A stretch of DNA of 64,000 bases, taken from the NCBI RefSeq assembly GCF_003412465.1, contig NZ_QTJV01000007.1:372001-436000 (forward strand), given 5' to 3'. Position 1 is the stretch's first letter. Each line of letters opens with the position of its first letter. A program made the position numbers and the translations under genes. The stretch is from Chitinophaga silvisoli (GTDB taxonomy: Bacteria > Bacteroidota > Bacteroidia > Chitinophagales > Chitinophagaceae). Of the stretch, positions 33,202 through 41,880 are shown piece after piece. The notes under the pieces are model-generated. The model worked only from the letters and a program-made list of their open reading frames with translations, was not told where the DNA came from and searched no databases.

Positions 33202-34539
33202 ATGCAATTACAATCATTGACCGCCATTTCCCCGCTGGATGGGCGTTATCGCAAACAACTGGAAGAACTGGCCCCTTATTTTTCTGAATTTGCACTGATC
33301 CGCTACCGTGTACTGGTAGAGATTGAATACTTCATCGCCCTTTCTGAGCAGAAGCTTTTCAGCCTCCCCAAAAACCAGGTACCTGCACTGCGTAAGATCT
33401 ATCAGGAATTTACGGTAGAAAATGCCCAGCTGATCAAGGATACGGAGAAGGTGACCAATCATGATGTAAAAGCTGTAGAATACTTCGTTAAAAACGAACT
33501 GAAAGGCTTAGGCCTGGAAGATAAACTGGAGTGGGTACACTTTGGCCTCACTTCACAGGACGTAAATAATACCGCCACTCCACTATTCTGGAAAGAAGCA
33601 GTAGAGCACGTATATATGCCTGCTATCGCCAACCTGATCCTGGGCCTGAAGAAATTCGGCAAACAATGGATGAAGATCCCAATGCTGGCCCGTACCCATG
33701 GTCAGCCAGCGTCTCCAACCATCTTGGGCAAGGAGATCCTGGTCTTTGCCGAAAGACTGGAAGGCCAGGTGAAACTGCTCGGCGATATTCCTTTCGCGGC
33801 TAAATTCGGGGGTGCTACGGGCAATTTCAACGCACACCACGTGGCCTTCCCTAAGATCAACTGGGAGAAATTTGGCGATAAGTTCGTGAACAACACCCTG
33901 GGCTTACAGCGTATGAAATATACTACCCAGATTGAACATTACGACAACATTGCTGCGCAATTCGATACCTTAAAACGTATCAATACTATCCTGATAGATT
34001 TCAGCCGCGATATCTGGCAGTATATCTCCATGGATTATTTCAAACAAAAGATCAAGGCAAACGAAGTAGGTTCTTCTGCCATGCCGCATAAGGTGAACCC
34101 TATTGATTTCGAAAATGCGGAAGGTAACTTTGGTCTGGCAAATGCGCTGTTTGAGCACCTGAGTGCGAAACTGCCTATTTCCCGCTTACAGCGCGATCTC
34201 ACTGATTCTACTGTTTTAAGGAACGTAGGTGTGCCCTTCAGCCATTCTATCCTTGCCCTGAAATCCCTGGCAAAAGGAATGGATAAACTGATCCTGAACG
34301 AGGCGAAACTGCATGATGACCTGGAAAATAACTGGGCGGTGGTAGCGGAAGCGATTCAGACAGTGCTGCGCAGGGAGAATTTCCCGCAGCCTTATGAGGC
34401 ACTGAAAGCGTTGACACGTGGTGGAGATCAGATTACGCAGAAGACAATGCATAAGTTTATTGACGGGTTGAAAATAAGTGCAAGCCTGAAAAAAGAATTG
34501 AAGGCAATCACACCACATAATTATACGGGTATCTGGTAA
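33202..34539 (+). CDS. purB: Adenylosuccinate lyase
   Basis: 445 residues, E. coli-type. Signature SSAMPHKVNPIDFENAEGN around 295-313; catalytic His segments TSQDVNNTA (~110-120) and ARTHGQPASPT (~160). It cleaves adenylosuccinate to AMP and SAICAR to AICAR with release of fumarate, in the cytosol. ATG start preceded by an A-rich leader. Confidence 0.97.
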   Translation: MQLQSLTAISPLDGRYRKQLEELAPYFSEFALIRYRVLVEIEYFIALSEQKLFSLPKNQVPALRKIYQEFTVENAQLIKDTEKVTNHDVKAVEYFVKNELKGLGLEDKLEWVHFGLTSQDVNNTATPLFWKEAVEHVYMPAIANLILGLKKFGKQWMKIPMLARTHGQPASPTILGKEILVFAERLEGQVKLLGDIPFAAKFGGATGNFNAHHVAFPKINWEKFGDKFVNNTLGLQRMKYTTQIEHYDNIAAQFDTLKRINTILIDFSRDIWQYISMDYFKQKIKANEVGSSAMPHKVNPIDFENAEGNFGLANALFEHLSAKLPISRLQRDLTDSTVLRNVGVPFSHSILALKSLAKGMDKLILNEAKLHDDLENNWAVVAEAIQTVLRRENFPQPYEALKALTRGGDQITQKTMHKFIDGLKISASLKKELKAITPHNYTGIW

Positions 34540-34578
34540 TAGGTACGGCAATTCCAGCCGGCCCCAGGCCACACCGCC

Positions 34579-34622
34579 AGCCCCCGGTTTTCTTTTGCCA
34601 AAGGCAAAAAAAACCGGGGGCT
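34579..34622. terminator. Bidirectional terminator between purB and yraN
   Basis: AGCCCCCGGTTTT paired with its A/G-rich complement; within it TTTTGCC/GGCAAAA forms a second stem. T-runs lie on both sides. Confidence 0.85.
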
Positions 34623-34627
34623 CTCTT

Positions 34628-34984
34628 TTAAAAGCAATCTTCAAAATGCACCAACTCATGACTCCCATCCTCCCTAAACGTTATTGAAACAATATCAAAC
34701 CGTATTCGTTTAGGCAAGACCTTCATCGTATTCATATACCCCTCCGCCACCGCCCGTATCCGCCTGATCTTCCCCACCGTCACATTCTTCTCCGGATACC
34801 CCCACACATCAGTCGCCAGCGTCTTCACCTCCACAAAAACCAAACACTGATCTTTACTCACGATCAGATCAATCTCCTTCCGCCCCAACTTCCAGTTGGC
34901 ACACAAAATGATATATTCCTGTGCTGAAAAATGCGCCCTCGCAATTTCCTCGCCCTTTTTACCTAAATCAAGGTGGGTTAACAT
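34628..34984 (-). CDS. YraN family protein (UPF0102, endonuclease-like fold)
   Basis: 118 residues from ATG 34984. An upstream start at 35053 adds an Asn/Lys-rich leader not found in the family and runs close to manA, so it is rejected. LGKKGEEIARAHF at the start, then KEIDLIVSKDQCLVFVEVKTL: the Glu-Ile-Asp-Leu and FVEVK motifs of restriction-endonuclease-like folds. Conserved in bacteria; function unresolved. Divergent from manA. Confidence 0.9.
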   Translation of the reverse strand: MLTHLDLGKKGEEIARAHFSAQEYIILCANWKLGRKEIDLIVSKDQCLVFVEVKTLATDVWGYPEKNVTVGKIRRIRAVAEGYMNTMKVLPKRIRFDIVSITFREDGSHELVHFEDCF

Positions 34985-35069
34985 TGGATATTGATTAATT
35001 TTTAACTTCCTTTGAGGAAATTTTTCAGGTTCACTGTTATTGAAAATAAACAATTATAACGCATAACGT

Positions 35070-36287
35070 ATGAGTGAGAAGAAACTATTCAGACTGGAAG
35101 GTAAGGTTCAAAATTATGCATGGGGTGGTTATCATTATATCCCGGCACTCCTGGGCATCCCCGAAACAAAGAATCCCAGTGCGGAATACTGGATGGGAGC
35201 ACACCAAAGCGCCCCTTCCAAAATAGACATGGATGGCCAGGCCACAGCACTCGACCAACTGATCAAAGCTAATCCTGCCGCGGCCCTGGGCCAGAAAGTG
35301 TGGGACCGGTTCGGAGAACTGCCTTTCCTGTTCAAGATCCTCGACGTAAAAGACATGTTGTCCATCCAGGTGCACCCTACCAAAGTAGAAGCTGAAAAAG
35401 GATTTGCCCGCGAAAATGAAGCTGGTATTCCGTTGAATGCATCGCACCGTAACTATAAAGATGCCAATCACAAGCCTGAAATCATGGTAGCCCTCAGCGA
35501 ATTCTGGCTGCTCCATGGTTTCCTGCCTGAAGATAAACTGAAGAAAGTACTCACCACCGTTCCTGAATTTGCCAGCCTGGCACCTATCTTCGAAAAAGAC
35601 GGTTACTATGGCCTGTACAAAGCTGTCATGGAGCTGCCACAGGAAGAAGTGAATAAGTTCCTGCGCCCGCTGGCAGAAAGAGTTTTGCCTGCTTACCAGG
35701 CGGGTACCCTGCACAAGTCAGATCCTGCTTTCTGGACAGGCCGGGCCATTGCGAATGACCCACAGGGTCTTGACAGACTGGATAGAGGGATCTTCTCCAT
35801 TTACTTCTTTAATATCATGGAAGTACATGAAGGCGAAGCCGTATTCCAGGATGCAGGTATTCCTCACGCATACCTGGAAGGCCAGAATGTGGAACTGATG
35901 GCCAATTCAGACAATGTGCTGCGTGGTGGCCTGACACCTAAGCATATCGATGTACCTGAATTGCTGAAACATACCCGTTTCGAAGCTGTACATCCGAAAA
36001 TTCTGAAAGGGGATGCAGTAAAAGGTGGCCTGGAAAGCATCTATGCTTCACCAGCGCCTGATTTCGTCGTAAGCCGTATCGAGTTGAAAGCGGGTCAGAA
36101 ATATGAGCATACCAGCACATCCACCGAGATCCTGCTGGTGCTCCAGGGCTCAGCAACGGTAACTGGCGAAGGTGGTGTGAACCTGCCGGTGCTGAAAGGT
36201 CAGTCTGTCGTAGCACTGTACGAGGCGACTTACCAGATCGAGTCTAAAGACGGCGTAGTGATTTATAAGGCAGGAGTTCCGGCATAA
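35070..36287 (+). CDS. manA: Mannose-6-phosphate isomerase, class I
   Basis: 405 residues. VQNYAWGG at the start, metal-site segments SIQVHPTK (Gln/His) near 108 and NHKPEIMVALSEF (Glu) near 135, and VFQDAGIPHAYLEGQNVELMANSDNVLRGGLTPK with the third His. Interconverts mannose-6-P and fructose-6-P. A cupin-like tail completes the expected length. Followed by a strong terminator. Confidence 0.95.
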   Translation: MSEKKLFRLEGKVQNYAWGGYHYIPALLGIPETKNPSAEYWMGAHQSAPSKIDMDGQATALDQLIKANPAAALGQKVWDRFGELPFLFKILDVKDMLSIQVHPTKVEAEKGFARENEAGIPLNASHRNYKDANHKPEIMVALSEFWLLHGFLPEDKLKKVLTTVPEFASLAPIFEKDGYYGLYKAVMELPQEEVNKFLRPLAERVLPAYQAGTLHKSDPAFWTGRAIANDPQGLDRLDRGIFSIYFFNIMEVHEGEAVFQDAGIPHAYLEGQNVELMANSDNVLRGGLTPKHIDVPELLKHTRFEAVHPKILKGDAVKGGLESIYASPAPDFVVSRIELKAGQKYEHTSTSTEILLVLQGSATVTGEGGVNLPVLKGQSVVALYEATYQIESKDGVVIYKAGVPA

Positions 36288-36303
36288 TTTCATTAATTTA
36301 CTG

Positions 36304-36339
36304 AAAAATCGCTTCCACCTTTGGTAGAAGCGATTTTTT
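36304..36339 (+). terminator. Intrinsic terminator of manA
   Basis: AAAAATCGCTTC paired with GAAGCGATTTTTT, ending in a T-run 17 bases past the manA stop. Confidence 0.85.
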
Positions 36340-36350
36340 CGCTTTTTCCC

Positions 36351-36358
36351 TATCTTTG
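36351..36358 (+). promoter_or_regulatory. Bacteroidota-type -7 element before the DUF6580 gene
   Basis: TATCTTTG matches the -7 consensus TAnnTTTG, 18 bases ahead of the ATG at 36377. No well-spaced -33 TTG is visible, so only half of the promoter is supported. Confidence 0.5.
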
Positions 36359-36376
36359 TACAAATAAACTGATCAA

Positions 36377-36970
36377 ATGAAGAAGGATACCCGTGAAAAT
36401 ATAATGATTGCCGTACTGATCTTCCTGGCTATCATCAGCCGTGTCATCACCAACAACCTCCAGTTATGGAACTTTAACGCTATTGGCGCTTCTGCCCTCT
36501 TTGGTGGTATGATGATCCGGAACAAACGCCTGGCTTATCTGTTACCCATCCTTACCCTTTTTCTGAGTGATCTGTTCCTCCAGTTCTTTACCAATGTACA
36601 GGTCTTCTATGGTGCTTACATTGGTCAGCTGTTCTTTGTATATGGTGCCTTCCTCTTCATTACCTGGATCGCTACCCGTATTAAGAAAGCAGATGCACTG
36701 ACTATCCTGATCGCCAGCATTGGTACAGGTGTGACATTCTTTTTAATTACCAACCTCGGTACTTTCCTCACCACAAATATGTATCCTCATACCTTCAGTG
36801 GTCTGATCGCCTGCTATGCAGCCGGTATTCCATTCTTCAAACAGGGAGACCTGTTTAGCAGCTTTGCACTGAATGGTATTCTTGGAAACATTTTCTTTAG
36901 TGCGGTACTGTTTGGTGCGTGGGAACTGATCAGGCAGATTTCTTTCCATCCGAAGAAACAGTTAGCTTAA
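36377..36970 (+). CDS. DUF6580 membrane protein, possible ECF-type S component
   Basis: 197 residues with six hydrophobic segments, opening with FLAIISRVITNNLQLWNFNAIGASALFGG. The segment with LWNFNA-x-GASALF-GG, and the loop with Pro-rich helix ends, fit the DUF6580 family, which is distantly related to ECF vitamin-transporter S components. No EcfA/T genes nearby. Substrate unknown. Own promoter and terminator suggest a single-gene unit. Confidence 0.75.
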   Translation: MKKDTRENIMIAVLIFLAIISRVITNNLQLWNFNAIGASALFGGMMIRNKRLAYLLPILTLFLSDLFLQFFTNVQVFYGAYIGQLFFVYGAFLFITWIATRIKKADALTILIASIGTGVTFFLITNLGTFLTTNMYPHTFSGLIACYAAGIPFFKQGDLFSSFALNGILGNIFFSAVLFGAWELIRQISFHPKKQLA

Positions 36971-36986
36971 TCGCAAAAGATATTTC

Positions 36987-37020
36987 AAAAAGCCGGTCGC
37001 ATTAATGCGACCGGCTTTTT
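36987..37020. terminator. Perfect palindromic terminator after the DUF6580 gene
   Basis: AAAAAGCCGGTCGCATT and its exact complement, no unpaired loop needed, followed by T-run. Confidence 0.85.
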
Positions 37021-37039
37021 TTATGCCCTTATAAATAAA

Positions 37040-37066
37040 TAGGCTGTGTTGCAACAACACAGCCTA
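37040..37066 (-). terminator. lepA terminator
   Basis: 12-bp stem TAGGCTGTGTTG/CAACACAGCCTA with a 3-base loop, 37 bases past the lepA stop on the minus strand, followed by A/T-rich sequence. Confidence 0.65.
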
Positions 37067-37102
37067 CTAAATTTTTATACCCAATTTTAAAGCAGCCCAA
37101 CA

Positions 37103-38893
37103 CTACTCGTCCAGCTTCAGCACCGCCAGGAATGCTTCCTGTGGTACTTCCACATTTCCGATCTGTCTCATTCTCTTCTTACCTTCCTTCTGCTTCTCCA
37201 ACAATTTACGCTTACGGGAAATATCACCACCATAACACTTCGCGGTCACATCCTTACGCATGGCACTAATCGTTTCACGCGCCAGGATCTTCGCCCCAAT
37301 AGCTGCCTGAATCGCAATCATAAACTGCTGGCGTGGCAGCAATTCTCTCAGCTTTTCGCACAACTTACGACCAAAGTCCTGCGCACGGCTACGGTGAATC
37401 AGCGCACTCAATGCATCCACCTTATCACCATTCAACAGGATATCCATCTTCGCGATATCAGAATCTCTCATACCGATCGGGGAATAGTCGAATGATGCGT
37501 AACCACGGGTCTGGCTCTTCAGTTTATCATAGAAGTCAAACACGATTTCTGTCAATGGCATTTCGAAGATCAGCTCCACACGGGTCGGTGTCAGGTAACT
37601 CTGGTTAATGAGGAGACCTCTCTTACCCAGGCAGAGGGTCATAATATTGCCGATATAATCTGGTTTGGTAATGATCTGTGCACGGATCCATGGCTCTTCA
37701 ATTCGTTCGATACGGCTTGGATCAGGCATTTCGGAAGGGTTGTTTACCTGGATCACTTCCTTACGGGTTGTATAAGCTATAAAGCTTACGTTCGGCACAG
37801 TAGTAATCACCGTCTGGTTAAACTCCCTTTCCAGTCTTTCCTGGATGATCTCCATGTGCAGCATGCCCAGGAATCCGCATCGGAAACCGAAGCCCAAAGC
37901 CTGGGAAGTTTCCAGTTCGAAAGTCAGGGAAGCATCATTCAGCTGGAGTTTTTCCATACAGTCACGCAGCTCTTCGAAGTCTTCGGTGTTTACCGGGAAG
38001 ATACCGGCAAATACCATTGGCTTTACCTCTTCGAAACCTTTGATCGCTTCCAGGGAAGGGTTGGCCATGCTGGTGATAGTATCACCTACCTTTACCTCTT
38101 TGGCGTTCTTGATACCAGTGATGATGTAACCAACATCTCCGGTTTTCACTTCCTTCTGAGGTGAAAGGCCCAGTTTCAGTACACCTACCTCATCGGCAAA
38201 GTATTCCTGACCGGTATTTACAAAACGGATTTTCTCACCTTTTTTAATGGTGCCGTTATAAATTCTGTAATAGGCGATGATCCCGCGGAAGGAGTTGAAC
38301 ACGCTATCGAAGATCAGCGCCTGTAGGGGAGCTTCCGGTTCGCCTGTTGGAGCCGGAATACGGTTGACGATGGCCTCCAGGATCTCTTCGATCCCGATAC
38401 CGGACTTACCGGAAGCCAGGAGAATTTCTTCTTCCTTACAGCCGATCAGTTCGATGATCTGGTCCTTTACTTCAGGGATCATAGCCCCTTCCATATCGAT
38501 TTTATTGATAACCGGGATGATTTCCAGGTCGTTTTCCAGTGCCAGGTACAGGTTGGAAATAGTCTGGGCCTGAATACCCTGGGCAGCGTCTACGAGCAAT
38601 AGAGCGCCTTCACAGGCTGCCAGTGCGCGGGATACTTCATAGGAGAAGTCCACGTGACCGGGGGTATCAATGAGGTTAAATACATATTGCTGTCCATTGG
38701 ACGTATAGTTCATCTGGATGGCATGGCTCTTAATGGTAATACCCTTTTCTCTTTCGAGATCCATATCATCCAGGACCTGCGCCTGCATATCCCTTTCGGA
38801 AATGGTCTTGGTATGCTCTAATAGCCTGTCGGCCAATGTACTTTTACCGTGGTCAATGTGCGCAATGATGCAAAAATTCCTGATATTCTTCAT
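37103..38893 (-). CDS. lepA: Elongation factor 4 (LepA), back-translocating GTPase
   Basis: 596 residues. G1 AHIDHGKSTLADRLL, G3 DTPGHVDF, G4 NKID are all intact; the C-terminal domain with YGGDISRKRKLLEKQKEGKKRMR is the LepA-specific tail. Conserved translation GTPase acting on stalled or assembling ribosomes. Length typical. Confidence 0.98.
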   Translation of the reverse strand: MKNIRNFCIIAHIDHGKSTLADRLLEHTKTISERDMQAQVLDDMDLEREKGITIKSHAIQMNYTSNGQQYVFNLIDTPGHVDFSYEVSRALAACEGALLLVDAAQGIQAQTISNLYLALENDLEIIPVINKIDMEGAMIPEVKDQIIELIGCKEEEILLASGKSGIGIEEILEAIVNRIPAPTGEPEAPLQALIFDSVFNSFRGIIAYYRIYNGTIKKGEKIRFVNTGQEYFADEVGVLKLGLSPQKEVKTGDVGYIITGIKNAKEVKVGDTITSMANPSLEAIKGFEEVKPMVFAGIFPVNTEDFEELRDCMEKLQLNDASLTFELETSQALGFGFRCGFLGMLHMEIIQERLEREFNQTVITTVPNVSFIAYTTRKEVIQVNNPSEMPDPSRIERIEEPWIRAQIITKPDYIGNIMTLCLGKRGLLINQSYLTPTRVELIFEMPLTEIVFDFYDKLKSQTRGYASFDYSPIGMRDSDIAKMDILLNGDKVDALSALIHRSRAQDFGRKLCEKLRELLPRQQFMIAIQAAIGAKILARETISAMRKDVTAKCYGGDISRKRKLLEKQKEGKKRMRQIGNVEVPQEAFLAVLKLDE

Positions 38894-39025
38894 ATATGCT
38901 TATAAAACAAGACGTTTCTTCCGCCCCGCGTCAAGCCGCAAAGGTATTTAAATTTTGCTATTCCTGAATATGTCGGACCCGGGTATTTCATACTATTTTG
39001 GCTATATTTAATACAAACTTATAAA

Positions 39026-39283
39026 ATGGACCTCAAAACACAATTTGAAACAGCCGTTGCCGACAGCAAAACCTTGTCTGAAAAGCCCTCTAATGAAATC
39101 TTATTAAAATTATATTCATTATATAAACAGGCCACGGAGGGAGATAATACGGCTGAGCCACCTGCCAACCCCTTTGATTTTGTGGCGAAGGCCAAGTACC
39201 AGGCATGGGAGGAACTGAAAGGGAAGTCTTCGGATGCTGCCATGGAAGAATACATCCGGTTAGTCACCTCATTGAAAAATTAA
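39026..39283 (+). CDS. Acyl-CoA-binding protein (ACBP)
   Basis: 85 residues, the usual length of stand-alone ACBP. YSLYKQATEGDN and AKYQAWEELKGKSSDAAMEEYI correspond to the acyl-CoA-binding helices, including the Tyr/Lys residues that bind the CoA 3'-phosphate. It would buffer long-chain acyl-CoA. Bacterial members are sporadic compared with eukaryotes, so it is notable but well supported. Encoded alone, between lepA and rocD, followed by two hairpins. Confidence 0.93.
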   Translation: MDLKTQFETAVADSKTLSEKPSNEILLKLYSLYKQATEGDNTAEPPANPFDFVAKAKYQAWEELKGKSSDAAMEEYIRLVTSLKN

Positions 39284-39286
39284 AAG

Positions 39287-39350
39287 CCGGCCGCAGGCCG
39301 GTACATTCCATGAAAAAATCGCTTCTGCCATAGGCGGACGCGACTTTTTT
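39287..39350 (+). terminator. Two consecutive hairpins after the ACBP gene
   Basis: CCGGCC-GCA-GGCCGG at 39287-39301, then an imperfect AAAAATCGCTTCTGCC/GGCGGACGCGACTTTTTT at 39313-39350 with T-run. The first belongs to a GCCGGCCGCAGG palindrome set also seen at 32.21 and 53.29 kb. Confidence 0.65.
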
Positions 39351-39374
39351 TCGCCATCCCTTCGCTTTTAACCG

Positions 39375-39382
39375 TACTTTTG
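39375..39382 (+). promoter_or_regulatory. -7 element directly before rocD, leaderless-like
   Basis: TACTTTTG fits TAnnTTTG exactly and ends 6 bases before the rocD ATG at 39389. Transcription from it would begin at or very near the start codon. No clear -33 element. Confidence 0.45.
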
Positions 39383-39388
39383 TACTGT

Positions 39389-40621
39389 ATGTTACAATCA
39401 TTCAAGATAAGTGAAAAGACCCGGCATTACCTGGATCTGGAAGAACAATACGGCGCACACAATTATCACCCCCTCCCGGTCGTACTGGATCGTGGCGAAG
39501 GTGTATTCCTCTACGATGTAGACGGTAAAAGATATTACGATTTCCTTTCCGGCTATTCCGCCGTCAACCAGGGTCACTGCCACCCGGTACTTGTACAGGC
39601 ACTCATTGATCAGGCGCAGAAACTGACCCTGACCTCCCGTGCCTTTCACAACGACCTCCTGGGTGAATATGCAGCATTTATCACCAACTACTTTGGATTC
39701 GACAAGGTGCTCCCTGTAAATACCGGTGTGGAAGCTGTCGAAACGGCCCTGAAACTGGCCCGCCGCTGGGGATATGTCGTAAAAGGCATCCCCGAAAACA
39801 AAGCAAAGATCATCGTATGCGCCAACAATTTCCACGGCCGTACCCTGAATGTCATTTCATTCAGCACTGATCCCAGCTCCCGCACTGACTTTGGTCCCTT
39901 CATGCCCGGCTATGAAGTAATTCCTTACAATAACCTGCCTGCGTTGGAAAAAGCCCTGCAGGATCAAAACGTGGCAGGCTTCTTATTAGAACCTATCCAG
40001 GGTGAAGCCGGCGTAGTGGTACCTGATGAAGGCTACCTGGCCAAAGCCCGTCAATACTGCGAAGATGCCCAGGTGCTCTTCATTGCAGACGAAATTCAGA
40101 CCGGCCTTGCACGCACCGGTAAAATGCTGGCCTGCGATCATGAAGATGTACGCCCGGATATCCTCATTCTTGGTAAAGCCCTGTCTGGCGGCCTGCTACC
40201 CGTAGCCGCCGTACTGGCGAATGATGAAATTATGCTTACCATCAAACCAGGTGAACACGGCAGTACTTATGGTGGTAACCCGCTGGCATGTAAAGTAGCC
40301 ATGGCTGCCCTGACAGTGTTGCAAACAGAGAAAATGGCAGAAAATGCCGCAGCTATGGGGGCACTCCTAAGACAGGAACTGGCCGCACTGGCCTCTCCAC
40401 ATATTGGAACAATCCGGGGAAAAGGACTCCTCAACGCTATTGTCATCAATCATCCCAATCCGGAAGCTGCCTGGGATCTGTGCCTGGCGCTGAAAGAGAA
40501 TGGCCTGCTCGCGAAACCAACGCATGGCGACAAAATCAGGTTTGCGCCACCTTTGCTGATCAACGCTTCACAGGTGAAGGAAAGCGTGGAGATTATAGGG
40601 CGTAGTCTGGAGATCTTATAA
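39389..40621 (+). CDS. rocD: Ornithine-oxo-acid aminotransferase
   Basis: 410 residues from ATG 39389 (TTG at 39380 rejected: it sits inside the promoter element). Class-III aminotransferase fold: NTGVEAVETALKLARRWGY, ANNFHGRTLNVISFS, DEIQTGLARTGKMLACDHE and the PLP Lys in ILGKALSGG. Converts ornithine and 2-oxoglutarate to glutamate semialdehyde and glutamate. ADY-type start EEQYGAHNYHPLPVVLDRGEG is specific to ornithine aminotransferases. Confidence 0.94.
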   Translation: MLQSFKISEKTRHYLDLEEQYGAHNYHPLPVVLDRGEGVFLYDVDGKRYYDFLSGYSAVNQGHCHPVLVQALIDQAQKLTLTSRAFHNDLLGEYAAFITNYFGFDKVLPVNTGVEAVETALKLARRWGYVVKGIPENKAKIIVCANNFHGRTLNVISFSTDPSSRTDFGPFMPGYEVIPYNNLPALEKALQDQNVAGFLLEPIQGEAGVVVPDEGYLAKARQYCEDAQVLFIADEIQTGLARTGKMLACDHEDVRPDILILGKALSGGLLPVAAVLANDEIMLTIKPGEHGSTYGGNPLACKVAMAALTVLQTEKMAENAAAMGALLRQELAALASPHIGTIRGKGLLNAIVINHPNPEAAWDLCLALKENGLLAKPTHGDKIRFAPPLLINASQVKESVEIIGRSLEIL

Positions 40622-40764
40622 ACTCAGGCATGTTCCTTGAAGGCATATTTTTAAAATCGATTTTGCGGAAAACATTTCCAGGAAGGATCAGGAAGAATAA
40701 ATTTCCCTGAAAGCATTTCTACCAATGTTTTTCCGCGGAATCTGATGTCATGGTATGTTCGTAA

Positions 40765-41433
40765 ATGACTCACCAACAATTCCGCTACATGTCCGAAAAT
40801 ATTAAAACTATCCGCAGTACTGGTTGGAAAACAGATTTCATCATCGGTTTTCCGGAAGGACTGTTGTTACTATTTTTCACCACCTTCCTGTCCCATGATC
40901 TCGACATCACTGTACAACGGTTCTATACCATCAATACCCTGATCTGGATCATAGGGAGCGTGCTTGTAATGATCACCGCTTACTATGCCAACAAGGGCGA
41001 TACCCAGCATGATGTAGGTACGCTCTCCGCCGAAGAACGCCGGAAACTCGAAGACCTGGAAATAGGCCATCACATCATCGCGGATATAGCCAGCGAAATG
41101 GAGAGAGATGCAAATGACTGGGAAAATACTTTACAGCAGGAGCAGGTGGCAGTGACCCATTTCAATCTGGGCCGTGCGCTGTTGAGTGCAGCGATTACGG
41201 GGTTCTTTTTTCTTGTAGGAGGCATATTGCCCTTACTCCCTTATTTAAAGAATGAAAACTTTTATCGGGCAGCACAGAACAGTGTTACATTCTGCTTCGT
41301 GCTCATGATCTTATTTAGTTTTATAAAGTCCAAAATGACCAATCAGCCGGCATTACCGGTGATTCTGCGGAATATCGGGTACACAGGTGCCGTTTATTTT
41401 GGTGCCTGGATCATGGCAATGATCTTCCGTTAA
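40765..41433 (+). CDS. Membrane protein resembling VIT1/CCC1 iron-manganese transporters
   Basis: 222 residues. Two helices (~22-70), a cytosolic Glu/His-rich segment (~85-125, LEIGHHIIADIASEMERDANDWENTL), then three helices. The arrangement, and the second-half motif FFLVGGILPLLPYL, recall VIT1/CCC1 transporters, in which an acidic cytosolic loop binds metal. The first-helix motif DGLVTT of the family is replaced by PEGLLLLFF, so this is a divergent member or a relative. Convergent with a small membrane-protein gene. Confidence 0.55.
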   Translation: MTHQQFRYMSENIKTIRSTGWKTDFIIGFPEGLLLLFFTTFLSHDLDITVQRFYTINTLIWIIGSVLVMITAYYANKGDTQHDVGTLSAEERRKLEDLEIGHHIIADIASEMERDANDWENTLQQEQVAVTHFNLGRALLSAAITGFFFLVGGILPLLPYLKNENFYRAAQNSVTFCFVLMILFSFIKSKMTNQPALPVILRNIGYTGAVYFGAWIMAMIFR

Positions 41434-41476
41434 AAAAAAGAGCGGGTTTCTGTTAACAGAAACCCGCTCTTTTTTT
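41433..41476. terminator. Perfect 44-base palindromic bidirectional terminator
   Basis: A7-GAGCGGGTTTCTGTT and its exact complement separate two convergent genes. Confidence 0.92.
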
Positions 41477-41873
41477 AGTCCTTCTTCTCAGCTGTTTTCC
41501 CATTATTCGTAAACAACACTGAAATAAATGCGCCCAATGCCGCCACGAACGACAGGAATAAGGCAATATGCCTGTCCGGGCACTCACCCATCTCACACCT
41601 GCTGAACAGCAACAAATTCCTGAATGTCCACGCCGCCAGGAACGCTGCCAGGAAGAGATTGATCCTGGAAGGCATTTTCCCCTTCAGCACAAATAAGATC
41701 CCAATCACTACCGCAAAGAAAACATTCACCTTCCCAGGCTCACCGAAATAAGAGCCATTGGTCTGTACCCCGGTGAAAACCAGCTGTTTACTTTCTACAG
41801 TAATCCAGGGCAGGAATGCACATACAAGGACCACTACAACTGATAATAGTCCGAAAATTTTATTTTTTGCCAT
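41475..41873 (-). CDS. Four-helix membrane protein of unknown function
   Basis: 132 residues with four hydrophobic segments (6-24, ~50-65, ~72-90, ~105-125). One short loop has a Cys pair (SRCEMGECPD). No family recognised. It lies 7 bases downstream of the DPP-IV-like gene on the same strand, so it is probably co-transcribed. Confidence 0.6.
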   Translation of the reverse strand: MAKNKIFGLLSVVVVLVCAFLPWITVESKQLVFTGVQTNGSYFGEPGKVNVFFAVVIGILFVLKGKMPSRINLFLAAFLAAWTFRNLLLFSRCEMGECPDRHIALFLSFVAALGAFISVLFTNNGKTAEKKD

Positions 41874-41880
41874 AATTCAA

